NCBI RefSeq assembly: GCF_015565955.1
Contig: NZ_CP064760.1
Location: 1 to 64,000, forward strand
From: Microbacterium schleiferi
Lineage (GTDB): Bacteria > Actinomycetota > Actinomycetes > Actinomycetales > Microbacteriaceae
DNA: 64,000 nt
Direction of reading: 5' to 3'
The notes under the pieces are model-generated. The model saw only the letters and a program-made list of their open reading frames with translations, searched no databases and was not told the origin of the DNA. Below are positions 13,369-20,540 of the stretch, piece by piece (the stretch's first letter is position 1; each line of letters starts with the position of its first letter). The translations under genes and the position numbers were made by a program.

Positions 13369-14256
13369 TCAGTCCGCGAGAGTCTCGGGACGCGGGATCA
13401 GCCCGAGCAACCTGTAGGACGGCCGCCCGTGTGAGCCGTCCGCGCGGATCTGCACCGCCTTGATCAGACGAGCCCGGACCTGCGTGTTGATCGCATCCCG
13501 GACCTCCTCCAGTTGGTGCTCCTCGATCGCACCCTGATACTCCTTGCCCGTGTCGTTCTCGAGGATGAAGAACACGCGCCGCTGGGTTCGCATCCCGTCC
13601 ATGAGCCCCTCGACGGTGAGCGGGGTCGAGTCGATCCGGCTGTCCTTGAGGACCTCGGGCACTCGTCGGGTCTGGGCCGATGTGAGCACGGCCTCCTCGG
13701 ACTCCTGGCCGCGATCATCTCGGAGGCTGAATGTGAGGGACGAGTTGGTGTCGGACACTGCGCGGGCGACAGCGGAGACGGCGGCGCGGAACTGGGATCT
13801 CCGCGCGGGCAAGGCATCGAGCGAGTCGCTGTCGCTGGCATCCCTCGGGAGCACAGAGAGGAACTCCCGCACCGCGCGCTCCGCGAGATGCTCGGGCCGC
13901 TGGAACTCGAGATGGTCGGCGCTGACCTCTGGCTCGGGAAACCCGAACAGGAGCATGTGCCCGGTCTGAAGCCGAGGGATCAACGGGGTCAACTCGCGGA
14001 TGTGCTTGCCGAGGACGATCGAGTCAGACTGTGGTTCCAGGAGCGCCTTCGCGGAGAGTGACGTGGCGCGTTGGATCGCGTGAGTGAGATGCGCGAGCGC
14101 GCTCACCGAGAGATCCTCGCTGACCTGGACGCGCAGGGGTGGAGCCGAGGGTGCGAACTTCTCGCGCAGGACCATGAGCCCTGTCCGGCGCAACTGGGCA
14201 AGTCGCGTGTCGCCCTCGATCTTGCCGAGGGTGCGGTCGATGTCGTCTCGGATCAC
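13369..14256 (-). CDS. Hypothetical protein, second gene of a coupled pair
   Basis: The 295-residue protein starts at a GTG (14256) that overlaps the previous gene's stop as GTGA, so the two are translationally coupled. It looks soluble and mixed alpha/beta: an N-terminal helical segment (DDIDRTLGKIEGDTRLAQLRR), a central RLQTGHMLLFGFPEPEVS, and a C-terminal RRVFFILENDTGKEYQGAIEE followed by ARLIKAVQIRADG. I recognise no domain and see no signal peptide or membrane segment. It is the tail gene of an element operon. A toxin, antitoxin or effector role alongside the upstream nucleotidyltransferase-like protein is possible but unproven. Confidence 0.65.
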   Translation of the reverse strand: MIRDDIDRTLGKIEGDTRLAQLRRTGLMVLREKFAPSAPPLRVQVSEDLSVSALAHLTHAIQRATSLSAKALLEPQSDSIVLGKHIRELTPLIPRLQTGHMLLFGFPEPEVSADHLEFQRPEHLAERAVREFLSVLPRDASDSDSLDALPARRSQFRAAVSAVARAVSDTNSSLTFSLRDDRGQESEEAVLTSAQTRRVPEVLKDSRIDSTPLTVEGLMDGMRTQRRVFFILENDTGKEYQGAIEEHQLEEVRDAINTQVRARLIKAVQIRADGSHGRPSYRLLGLIPRPETLAD

Positions 14257-14801
14257 CAGACCACCTCCGCTGCGCCTCTCGCGCCGGGGACTTCCCGACC
14301 GTCTCCAAGGAGTACAGCACCCATCCACGACACCACCTCATCGGCATCGTCCGGGTGGCAGAGGATGACCTCGATCCGACCACCGAATGGGTGCAGGACA
14401 GGCATATAGGTGGGTCCGAGGCTCCCGAGGATCACATCGTAGAGCGAGACGTGTTGGTAGAACCGATCCCACTCAGCCTCGGTCCATTGCTCGATCGTCG
14501 TGGGCTCGTCGGGGACGATGACGACGGAGAGGATGTCGAGAGGGCTGGCCTGGCGTGAGACGAAGGTCCCGGCGAGGAGCATTCGTCCGCTGGGGTAGAG
14601 CGACTTTGTCTGGTGAAGCAGGGCAAGAAACGCCGCCCAGGTGTGCTCTCGGAGGGCATCGTCGCGGGCGACAACGAACTCCTCGTCCAACTCCTCGATC
14701 TCGACCTCATGGACCCCTGGCTTTAGCCAGCCGGTCGCGGGATCGAGGACCTCGTCCCAGTCGATCTCGCCGTCTGGTTCCTGCGCCAGTGCATCCCCCA
14801 T
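14253..14801 (-). CDS. Putative nucleotidyltransferase-like (DUF6932-like) protein, first gene of a coupled pair
   Basis: The 182-residue protein has a segment LLAGTFVSRQASPLDILSVVIVPDEP (about residues 70-95). It resembles the GSFV-x-P-x-DIDLVVV core of DUF6932 and related nucleotidyltransferase-fold proteins; the second acidic residue of DxD is replaced here (DIL). A second beta-rich part has YMPVLHPFGGRIEVILCHPDDADEV. I chose the ATG at 14801, because frames further upstream run through a hairpin and the arm repeats at the element end. No good ribosome binding site is seen. The family call is by eye and should be treated as tentative. Confidence 0.5.
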   Translation of the reverse strand: MGDALAQEPDGEIDWDEVLDPATGWLKPGVHEVEIEELDEEFVVARDDALREHTWAAFLALLHQTKSLYPSGRMLLAGTFVSRQASPLDILSVVIVPDEPTTIEQWTEAEWDRFYQHVSLYDVILGSLGPTYMPVLHPFGGRIEVILCHPDDADEVVSWMGAVLLGDGREVPGARGAAEVVW

Positions 14802-14849
14802 TAGGCGAGTATGCCAGGCCCGTGAGTCATGCGTTCGGGCGTTCGACTG

Positions 14850-14872
14850 TGGGAGCCCTCGACGGGCTCCCA
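14850..14872. terminator. Hairpin near the right end of the element
   Basis: TGGGAGCCC (14850-14858) and GGGCTCCCA (14864-14872) pair perfectly over 9 bp with the 5-base loop TCGAC. There is no T run on either side. It sits upstream of the 14253-14801 gene on the - strand, between that gene and the right arm repeats. It could insulate the operon from chromosomal transcription or be part of the recombination site. Confidence 0.4.
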
Positions 14873-14885
14873 TCCCGTGCCAGAT

Positions 14886-14913
14886 TCGTGCCACTAGGGG
14901 ACCATTCGTGCCA
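14886..14913. repeat. Right pair of TCGTGCCA arm-type repeats
   Basis: TCGTGCCA is found at 14886-14893 and 14906-14913, with a one-mismatch copy CCGTGCCA at 14875-14882. They lie about 82-120 bases inside the right att repeat and mirror the left pair. The stretch 14802-15174 holds these, the right att repeat and the leader of the next gene; I see no gene in it. Confidence 0.5.
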
Positions 14914-14994
14914 CAACTCGCCCCAATATGGCCAAACCAGAGCGGCCCGAGGTGCCCGTGATTCTGAGGGATCCCGGGCCTTCGGATGAGCCGC

Positions 14995-15047
14995 AGCGCC
15001 TGCTTTGCAAGCAGGATGTCAGGAGTTCGAATCTCCTAGGCTCCACA
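14995..15047 (+). repeat. Right attachment repeat (partial tRNA-Ala copy)
   Basis: The 53 bases are identical to 11037-11089. They lack the 5' acceptor strand and D arm of tRNA-Ala, so this is an attachment-site copy and not a gene. The T-rich run right after it (GTTTTTCTCTCC) probably was the terminator of the original tRNA gene. Confidence 0.92.
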
Positions 15048-15174
15048 GTTTTTCTCTCCTCCCGGTGCGATGCGAATACCGCCGCCACGTGGGTGATGCT
15101 GTCACGTGCGTGAAACAGCTGGCGCGTAGCGTTGCCTGACCGCTGCACGCGTGTGCGCGGCGAAGGGAGCTCAC

Positions 15175-16530
15175 GTGTCGGCACTGCGGTTCGGGGTTTT
15201 CGAGGTGTACGGCCCGCAGGTGGGTGGCACGCTGAGCTGGCCGCATCCGCTCAGCGACTCGATCGACTTCGCCGACCCGGAGCGCTGGGTGCGCCTGGCT
15301 CGGGTCATGGACGCTGCCGGCTTTGACTTCCTCTTCTTCGCCGACGGCTATGGCTACCCGATCGTCGGCGATGACATCAGTGCGGATGCTGTCGTGCAGG
15401 GCATCAACTTCTCGGGGTATGACCCCGCAACGCTCCTCCCGGTGCTCATGCGAGAGACCTCCGAGTTGGGGTTCGTCGTGACCGCGACGACCGGGATCGA
15501 CCATCCCGTCCAACTCGCGCGCCGCTTCTCGACCCTCGATGCCATCTCGGGCGGACGGATCGGCTGGAACATCGTCACCGGGGCCTCGCAGAATGCGGTA
15601 GCTGAGCTCTTCGGCCACGACGGCATGGTCCCGCACGACACCCGATACGCCATGGCTGAGGAGTACGTGTCCCTTGCGCGCCGCTATTGGGAGGATGCCT
15701 GGAGCAATGACGCGCTCGTCGCCGACCGCGAGACGGGTGTGTACGCGCAGCGGTCCGGCATCCACCGGATCGTCTACGACGGGGATCATTATCGGTCGCG
15801 CGGGTACTACGGAGCCCCGCCGACTCCCCAGCGCACGCCGCTGCTGTTCCAGGCTGGCACGTCGCCGGCCGGTCGGGAGTTCGCGGCGCGGCATGCCGAG
15901 TGCGTGTTCGTCCAGGCGACCACACCGTCCCACACCGCGTCCGCAGTGGCCGACTTGCACCGGCGCGCGGGTGACGCTGGCCGGATGACACCGCTGGTGA
16001 CGATGGCTGGCCTCACCGCGATCGTCGCCGAGACCTCCGCCGAGGCGCGCGAGCTGGCCGACGAGTTCGACCGGATGCAGACCGACGATGTCGTGGCGAC
16101 CCTCTACGCAGGAAACACCGGCATCGACCTGCGGACGCTCGACCCCGATCAGACCCTCCATCAGGTGCTCGACGCGGGCGGGCCCATCGGACAGATGGGG
16201 ACGAGCAACATCGAGCGCTTCCTCGGCACCCCTGACCGACCGGCACCGACGGTTCGCGAGATCCTCGACGAGTTGCGCGGGCGCGGCACGCGCGGGTTCC
16301 GTCTCGTCGGCGACCCAACCGAGGTCGCGGACGGCGTGGAGGAGCTCGCGGCGAGCACCGGGCTCGACGGGTTCCTCATCGAGCCGGTGTTTGGCACGCG
16401 GGACGTCGCTGCCTTCGGCGAGCTCGTTCTGCCAATCCTTCGCGAGCGGGGTCGGCTTGCGCCGCGCCGCTCCAACGCGACGTTCCGGGCCCGGATGCAG
16501 GAGCCGAGCCCGGTCGCTCCCGTATCGTGA
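15175..16530 (+). CDS. NtaA/DmoA-type FMN-dependent monooxygenase
   Basis: A 451-residue flavin monooxygenase of the bacterial luciferase-like superfamily, NtaA/SnaA/DszA branch. These enzymes use reduced FMN supplied by a reductase to oxidise amines, sulphides or chelators. Typical segments are DAAGFDFLFFADGYG (about 50), TTGIDHPVQLARRFSTLDAISGGRIGWN (about 110-135), and LLFQAGTSPAGREFAARHAECVF (about 225). I chose the GTG at 15175 because GAAGGGAG precedes it and VSALRFGVFE matches family N-termini. The substrate cannot be told. It is the first chromosomal gene beyond the tRNA-Ala element. Confidence 0.85.
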   Translation: MSALRFGVFEVYGPQVGGTLSWPHPLSDSIDFADPERWVRLARVMDAAGFDFLFFADGYGYPIVGDDISADAVVQGINFSGYDPATLLPVLMRETSELGFVVTATTGIDHPVQLARRFSTLDAISGGRIGWNIVTGASQNAVAELFGHDGMVPHDTRYAMAEEYVSLARRYWEDAWSNDALVADRETGVYAQRSGIHRIVYDGDHYRSRGYYGAPPTPQRTPLLFQAGTSPAGREFAARHAECVFVQATTPSHTASAVADLHRRAGDAGRMTPLVTMAGLTAIVAETSAEARELADEFDRMQTDDVVATLYAGNTGIDLRTLDPDQTLHQVLDAGGPIGQMGTSNIERFLGTPDRPAPTVREILDELRGRGTRGFRLVGDPTEVADGVEELAASTGLDGFLIEPVFGTRDVAAFGELVLPILRERGRLAPRRSNATFRARMQEPSPVAPVS

Positions 16531-16534
16531 ACCC

Positions 16535-16972
16535 ATGGATCTGCGGGTCGCGGCGTACTCGATCGTCATCGACGACGACAAACGCCTGCTGCTCGCGCAC
16601 TGGAATGAGGGCGGCGCCTCGGGGTGGACTCTTCCCGGTGGTGGTCTTGAGCCCGGGGAGAGTCCGGATGTCGCCGCTCGCCGCGAAGCGCGGGAAGAGA
16701 CCGGCTACCGCGTCGCGCTCGACGAGCTTCTCGGCATCCATTCGCGAGTGATCCCTGCCCACCGACGCCTCGTCGCCGGGTCCGACCTGCCGTTGCAGGC
16801 GCTGCGAATCGTCTATCGCGCACATGTCACCGGTGGCGAACTGCGCAACGAGACTGACGGGACGACCGATCGCGCGGAGTGGTTTCCGCTCGCTCAGGTG
16901 CGCCGTCTCAAGCGCGTCAGCCTCGTCAACATCGGTTTACGGATGGCGGGACTGGACGCCTTCACCCGCTGA
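16535..16972 (+). CDS. NUDIX hydrolase
   Basis: The 145-residue protein hydrolyses a nucleoside diphosphate linked to another group; the substrate is unknown. The Nudix box is complete: GGLEPGE, then SPDVAARREAREETGYRV, about residues 39-63. It starts 5 bases after the monooxygenase stop, so the two are probably co-transcribed. A DNA hairpin with a T run on the opposite strand separates it from the next gene. Confidence 0.9.
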   Translation: MDLRVAAYSIVIDDDKRLLLAHWNEGGASGWTLPGGGLEPGESPDVAARREAREETGYRVALDELLGIHSRVIPAHRRLVAGSDLPLQALRIVYRAHVTGGELRNETDGTTDRAEWFPLAQVRRLKRVSLVNIGLRMAGLDAFTR

Positions 16973-16983
16973 GGGCATCCCCG

Positions 16984-17019
16984 AAAAAACTGCGGCGACC
17001 GGAAGCCGGTCGCCGCAGT
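16984..17019 (-). terminator. Rho-independent terminator
   Basis: A 14-bp perfect stem, ACTGCGGCGACCGG (16989-17002) with CCGGTCGCCGCAGT (17006-17019) and a 3-base loop, is followed on the - strand by six T (16984-16989). It ends transcription of the 17039-17623 gene and may also act on the NUDIX transcript. Confidence 0.85.
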
Positions 17020-17038
17020 GAGAGCTGATCTATCTGGA

Positions 17039-17623
17039 TCAGGCGTCGGGAGCGCGCAGCGGGTCGTCGGCAACCCACAGCTCGTCGTCAGCCCGCAGCG
17101 TCTGCCAGGCGGCGTACAGAACACCGGCAGCGGCGATGACACCGAGGATGATGGCGAAGACGCCACCCGCCCCGATTCCCTGCTTCTGGGGCTCGAGCGC
17201 CGAGAGCTTCTTGGACAGCTTCTTCGAGACATCCTTGCCGTACTTGTCGGCGAGCTTCGCGTACTTCTTGGCGTCAGGCGCCGACAGTCCACGGCCCGCA
17301 GCAAGACGAGCGCGCGTCTCGTTCGCGGCATCCCAGGCTGATAGCGCCGAACCCACGATCGCACCCGTCGCGGGGATCGCGCGGTTGCTCAGGAACGACT
17401 TGGATGACGCGAGTCCGCGCTGCACATACGGCTGGGCGTACCGGCCGTAGGCATCCTGTACCTGGGGCACGACCTGCTCACGGCCGTAGTTGCCCAACTG
17501 CCGACCCGCTTGGCGGGCGATGTCAGCGGCTTCGCCAACGAGCGCCTGCTGCGACTCCCAGATGTCGTTCGCGTGCTTCTGGAGCTTGCGGAGTTCCTTC
17601 TTGCGCTTGCGGCTGAGGCTCAC
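17039..17623 (-). CDS. Actinobacterial membrane protein of unknown function
   Basis: The 194-residue protein has a basic N-terminus (SLSRKRKKELRKLQKHA), a helical region with VGEAADIARQAGRQLGNYG, and a lysine-rich stretch (KKYAKLADKYGKDVSKKLSKK). A single membrane helix lies near the C-terminus (GGVFAIILGVIAAAGVLYAAW), followed by a short acidic tail. It starts at GTG 17623, preceded by AGGGAGGG. Such proteins occur next to the cyclophilin gene in Microbacteriaceae; I know of no function. It is divergent from ppiA. Confidence 0.7.
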   Translation of the reverse strand: MSLSRKRKKELRKLQKHANDIWESQQALVGEAADIARQAGRQLGNYGREQVVPQVQDAYGRYAQPYVQRGLASSKSFLSNRAIPATGAIVGSALSAWDAANETRARLAAGRGLSAPDAKKYAKLADKYGKDVSKKLSKKLSALEPQKQGIGAGGVFAIILGVIAAAGVLYAAWQTLRADDELWVADDPLRAPDA

Positions 17624-17717
17624 GGGGCCCTCCCTGTCGTGTCGACGTGGTCTTCCCATCTTGCCATGTGTGCCGCAGACGGGAAGTGTTCCCGGCGAAC
17701 TCTGAAAGAATGGCGGC

Positions 17718-18290
17718 ATGCCTCAGCACACCGCGGTCGCCACGATCCACACTAACCACGGCGACATCGTCGTCAACCTTTTCGGGGACCAGGCCCCGCG
17801 CACGGTCCAGAACTTCGTCGGCCTCTCCGACGGAACCCGTGACTGGACACACCCGGCCACCGGCAAGCCGGGTGAGGGCGCGCTCTACACGGATGTCATC
17901 TTCCACCGCATCATCGAGGGCTTCATGATCCAGGGCGGCGACCCGCTGGGCGTCGGCACGGGTGGTCCCGGATACAACTTCAACGACGAGATCAGCCCCG
18001 AGCTCACCTTCACCGAGCCGTACAAGCTCGCGATGGCCAACGCCGGACTGCGCCGCAATGCCATCACCGGCCAGGCCGAGGGCACGAACGGTTCCCAGTT
18101 CTTCATCACGGTTCCCGGTCAGGGCGGCCGTGGTCCCGAGTGGCTTCAGGGCAAGCACACGATCTTCGGTGAGGTCGCGGATGACGAATCCCGCCGTGTC
18201 GTCGACGCGATCAGCGCCGTCGCTACCGGCCCCGGCGACCGCCCGGTCGAGCCCGTCGTCATCTCGTCGATCGACATCGCTTCGGTCTGA
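17718..18290 (+). CDS. Peptidyl-prolyl cis-trans isomerase, cyclophilin type
   Basis: The 190-residue cytosolic cyclophilin catalyses proline isomerisation during protein folding. Landmarks are DVIFHRIIEGFMIQGGDP (about 55-72), the GTNGSQFFITV active-site segment (about 118) and WLQGKHTIFGEV (about 140). No signal peptide is present. It lies at the head of the conserved cyclophilin-rhomboid-crgA block near the origin. Confidence 0.95.
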   Translation: MPQHTAVATIHTNHGDIVVNLFGDQAPRTVQNFVGLSDGTRDWTHPATGKPGEGALYTDVIFHRIIEGFMIQGGDPLGVGTGGPGYNFNDEISPELTFTEPYKLAMANAGLRRNAITGQAEGTNGSQFFITVPGQGGRGPEWLQGKHTIFGEVADDESRRVVDAISAVATGPGDRPVEPVVISSIDIASV

Positions 18291-18308
18291 CGGGCGTCGG
18301 CGTCTGCC

Positions 18309-19175
18309 GTGACGACTTCCGAGGAGTTCCGCAGCAACCGGGACAACTTCTGCTACCGGCATCCGGACCGGCAGAGCTTTGTGCTGTGCCAGCGCTGCAT
18401 GCGCACCATCTGTCCGGAGTGTCAGACGCAGGCCGCCGTCGGCGTGATCTGCCCGGAGTGCATGCGCGAACAGCGCGCCACGCGGACGAGCGCGCAGAAG
18501 AAGGCTGAGCGGCGCTGGTCTCGGGCGCCCGTGGCGGCGGTCGGCACGCAGCGTCCGACGGCAACCTACGTCATCATCGCGATCACCGCCGCGGTGTTCG
18601 TGCTGCAGCTGTTCATCCCAGCGATTGACGGACTGTTCGCGTTCAACAGCGTCTACGTCATCCCGTCGATCGCGTTCGAGCCGTGGCGGCTCCTCACGGC
18701 GGTCTTCCTGCACTCGAGCTTTTTCCACGTCGGCTTGAACATGCTGGCGCTGTGGATGATCGGCAGATCGCTGGAACCACTCCTCGGGCACGGCCGATTC
18801 GTCGCGCTCTACCTGCTGTCCGGCCTCGGCGGCTCGGTCGGGGTTGCCCTCATCGCGCCGGGAATCTGGGTCGTCGGGGCTTCTGGCGCCGTCTTCGGTC
18901 TTCTCGGTGCCCTCTTGGTGATCGGTCGCCATATCGGGGCGAACATCACGGGCATCCTGATCGTGCTCGGCATCAACCTCGTGATCGGGTTCATCCCTGG
19001 CTACAACATCGCTTGGCAGGCCCACGTCGGCGGCCTTGTTGTCGGTGCGCTGATCGGATTGGTCTTCGCTCGCACGCGCACCCGGGCCAGGCAACCGCTG
19101 CAGATCGGTCTTCTGGTCCTCATCGGCGTGGGCCTGCTGGCCCTGCTCGCGGTCCCCGCGGTGTTCTACGTGTGA
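18309..19175 (+). CDS. Rhomboid family intramembrane serine protease
   Basis: This 288-residue protein combines a cysteine-rich N-terminal zinc-ribbon-like part with a rhomboid domain. The N-terminal part has CYRHPDRQSFVLCQRC and CPECQTQA, a B-box-type pattern. The catalytic serine is in GASGAVFGLLGA (about residue 195), the catalytic histidine in WQAHVGGLVVGALIGL (about 238), and SFFHVGLNMLALW (about 138) holds the oxyanion-site residues. Six membrane helices are likely. The start at GTG 18309 follows the cyclophilin gene by 18 bases. The substrate is unknown. Confidence 0.93.
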   Translation: MTTSEEFRSNRDNFCYRHPDRQSFVLCQRCMRTICPECQTQAAVGVICPECMREQRATRTSAQKKAERRWSRAPVAAVGTQRPTATYVIIAITAAVFVLQLFIPAIDGLFAFNSVYVIPSIAFEPWRLLTAVFLHSSFFHVGLNMLALWMIGRSLEPLLGHGRFVALYLLSGLGGSVGVALIAPGIWVVGASGAVFGLLGALLVIGRHIGANITGILIVLGINLVIGFIPGYNIAWQAHVGGLVVGALIGLVFARTRTRARQPLQIGLLVLIGVGLLALLAVPAVFYV

Positions 19176-19214
19176 TTCATCCACAGATTCATCCACACCT
19201 GGGGATGAATCACA
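19171..19214. terminator. Inverted repeat between rhomboid and crgA with two DnaA-box-like sites
   Basis: TGTGATTCATCC (19171-19182) and GGATGAATCACA (19203-19214) are perfect 12-bp arms around a 20-base loop. The left arm includes the rhomboid stop codon. TTCATCCACA appears twice (19176-19185 and 19188-19197), each containing a one-mismatch DnaA box. It most simply ends transcription of the convergent genes. Confidence 0.45.
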
Positions 19215-19247
19215 GCCGTGTAATTCGGCGGCGACGGATTCGTCGGG

Positions 19248-19487
19248 TCAGCGCCAGCGCGTAGTCATGAGGAAACCGACGAAGGCGATGCCGAATCCGA
19301 TCACGAGGTTCCAGGCATCGATCCCGGGAATCGGGAACTGCATGCCGCTGATATAGAAGACCAGAACCCAAACCAAGCCCAAGAGCATGAGCCCGATCAT
19401 GACCGGCTTGAACCAGACCGGGTTCGGTGCGGAATCCGCGCTGCTGGTCTCGACGATCGGTTCGTCGTCGTTGCTCGGGCGTGCCAT
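19248..19487 (-). CDS. crgA: Cell division protein CrgA
   Basis: This small 79-residue membrane protein is CrgA, an actinobacterial divisome component that helps recruit penicillin-binding proteins to the septum. It has two membrane helices (WFKPVMIGLMLLGLVWVLVFYIS and WNLVIGFGIAFVGFLMTTRWR) joined by the typical short GMQFPIPGIDAWN loop. The C-terminal TTRWR is the family ending. It is divergent from the sortase gene, matching the conserved order near pknB. Confidence 0.95.
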   Translation of the reverse strand: MARPSNDDEPIVETSSADSAPNPVWFKPVMIGLMLLGLVWVLVFYISGMQFPIPGIDAWNLVIGFGIAFVGFLMTTRWR

Positions 19488-19581
19488 GAGTCAAGTCTAA
19501 CTGCCAGGGCTCCTCCAGCAGGAGACGAATAGAATCGCCCCTGATGTACGACGCTCTCAGACGAGGGCTGAGACGAGGGGG

Positions 19582-20385
19582 ATGCCTGTGGGCGATGCGG
19601 ATCAGACGCCGCACCCAACCCGTCGTTCGCGTCGCACCGGGCGCCGGCGGCGCAGGGTCAGCGTCCTCGGCGTGATCGGGGAACTGCTCATCACGGTTGG
19701 TGTCTTGGCCTTCCTGTATGTCGGATGGCAACTCTGGCTCGGAGACGTCATCCAGGGTGCGCAGAAGAACGCCGCCGGCAGCGAGCTCTCGGAGCAGTGG
19801 GCCCAGGCCACCCAGACCGCGCCACCCTCGCCGGAGGCCTCGGCCACGCCGGAACCGACCGCGACGACCGAGGCGGACGTTCCCATCCCGGTTCTCGGGC
19901 AACCTGACGATGCGCAAGAGTTCGCGGTCATGCACGTGCCCCGGTGGGGACCCGACTACAGCGTGAAGATCGCCGGCGGTGTCTCGCGCGCGCGTACCCT
20001 CGACCCGATCGGCATCGGGCACTATCCGAACACGCAGATGCCCGGTGAAAGCGGAAACTTCGCCGTCGCCGGCCACCGCACGACGTACGGAAAGCCGTTC
20101 TCCGACATCGAGACCTTGCGCATCGGTGACGCCATCGTGGTCGAGACCGAAGCCGGGTGGTACACCTATCGGTTCCGCACCCTTGAGTACGTCCACCCGA
20201 CCGAGACCTCTGTCCTCGGGGCGGTGCCCCAGATGGATGTTGCCGCCGGCGACGCCTACATCACGATGACCAGCTGCAGCCCCCGCTGGAGCATGACCGA
20301 GCGGATCGTCGCCTACGGCGTCTTCGAGTCGTTCACCCCGCGCGCTGACGGTCCGCCCGCATCCCTCACGGAAGGAATCGCCTGA
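19582..20385 (+). CDS. Class E sortase
   Basis: The 267-residue membrane-anchored sortase probably attaches surface proteins to the cell wall. An arginine-rich cytosolic tail is followed by a signal anchor (VIGELLITVGVLAFLYVGW, about 32-50) and a Thr/Pro/Glu-rich linker. The catalytic domain has the histidine in FAVAGHRTTYGKPF and the cysteine in YITMTSCSPRWS, with the arginine in ERIVAYG. The TSCSPR pattern fits class E. The ATG at 19582 is very close to its GAGGGGG; the GTG at 19588 is an alternative. The stop overlaps the next ATG by one base. Confidence 0.92.
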   Translation: MPVGDADQTPHPTRRSRRTGRRRRRVSVLGVIGELLITVGVLAFLYVGWQLWLGDVIQGAQKNAAGSELSEQWAQATQTAPPSPEASATPEPTATTEADVPIPVLGQPDDAQEFAVMHVPRWGPDYSVKIAGGVSRARTLDPIGIGHYPNTQMPGESGNFAVAGHRTTYGKPFSDIETLRIGDAIVVETEAGWYTYRFRTLEYVHPTETSVLGAVPQMDVAAGDAYITMTSCSPRWSMTERIVAYGVFESFTPRADGPPASLTEGIA

Positions 20386-20540
20386 TGTACGCCGCTCTGT
20401 GGCACGTGCTGCCCGGGCCCTGGTGGGCCAAGGTCGCGATCCTGACCGTGATGGCTGCCGCGGTCCTGTACGGGCTCGTCTTCTACGTCTTCCCGTGGAT
20501 CAGCGAGCTGACCACACCGCAGGACGCGACAGTCGGGTGA
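20385..20540 (+). CDS. Small single-pass membrane protein (51 residues)
   Basis: The ATG overlaps the sortase stop as TGATG, and its own stop overlaps the next start as GTGA. It encodes 51 residues: MYAALWHVLPGPWWAKV, one helix (AILTVMAAAVLYGLVFYVF), then PWISELTTPQDATVG. The tight coupling on both sides argues that it is real and co-translated with the sortase and amidotransferase genes. I know of no defined function for it. Confidence 0.75.
   Translation: MYAALWHVLPGPWWAKVAILTVMAAAVLYGLVFYVFPWISELTTPQDATVG

Larger units (their letters stand above)
11037..15047. mobile_element. Integrated element at tRNA-Ala, non-autonomous (no intact integrase)
   Basis: A 53-bp perfect direct repeat of the tRNA-Ala 3' end bounds this segment, giving a unit of about 3.96 kb. 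Only the right copy is followed by a T-rich run (GTTTTTCTCTCC), as expected if that was the original tRNA terminator before insertion. Inside are a truncated + strand gene and four - strand genes, none of them core functions. Copies of TCGTGCCA occur just inside both ends like recombinase arm sites. I see no complete tyrosine or serine recombinase, replication or packaging gene, so the element probably needs a helper or is a remnant. Confidence 0.85.

Noticed and set aside
14975..15047. A second tRNA-Ala gene at the right end of the element, since GGGCCTT precedes the partial copy.
   Set aside because: The D arm is not formed and the acceptor stem has a mismatch; the perfect identity covers only the 3' 53 bases, as expected of an attachment site. 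The GGGCCTT likeness is probably chance.
17523..19196. Long open frame antisense to the cyclophilin and rhomboid genes.
   Set aside because: It covers two well-supported genes on the other strand and is low-complexity Asp/Arg/Glu-rich.
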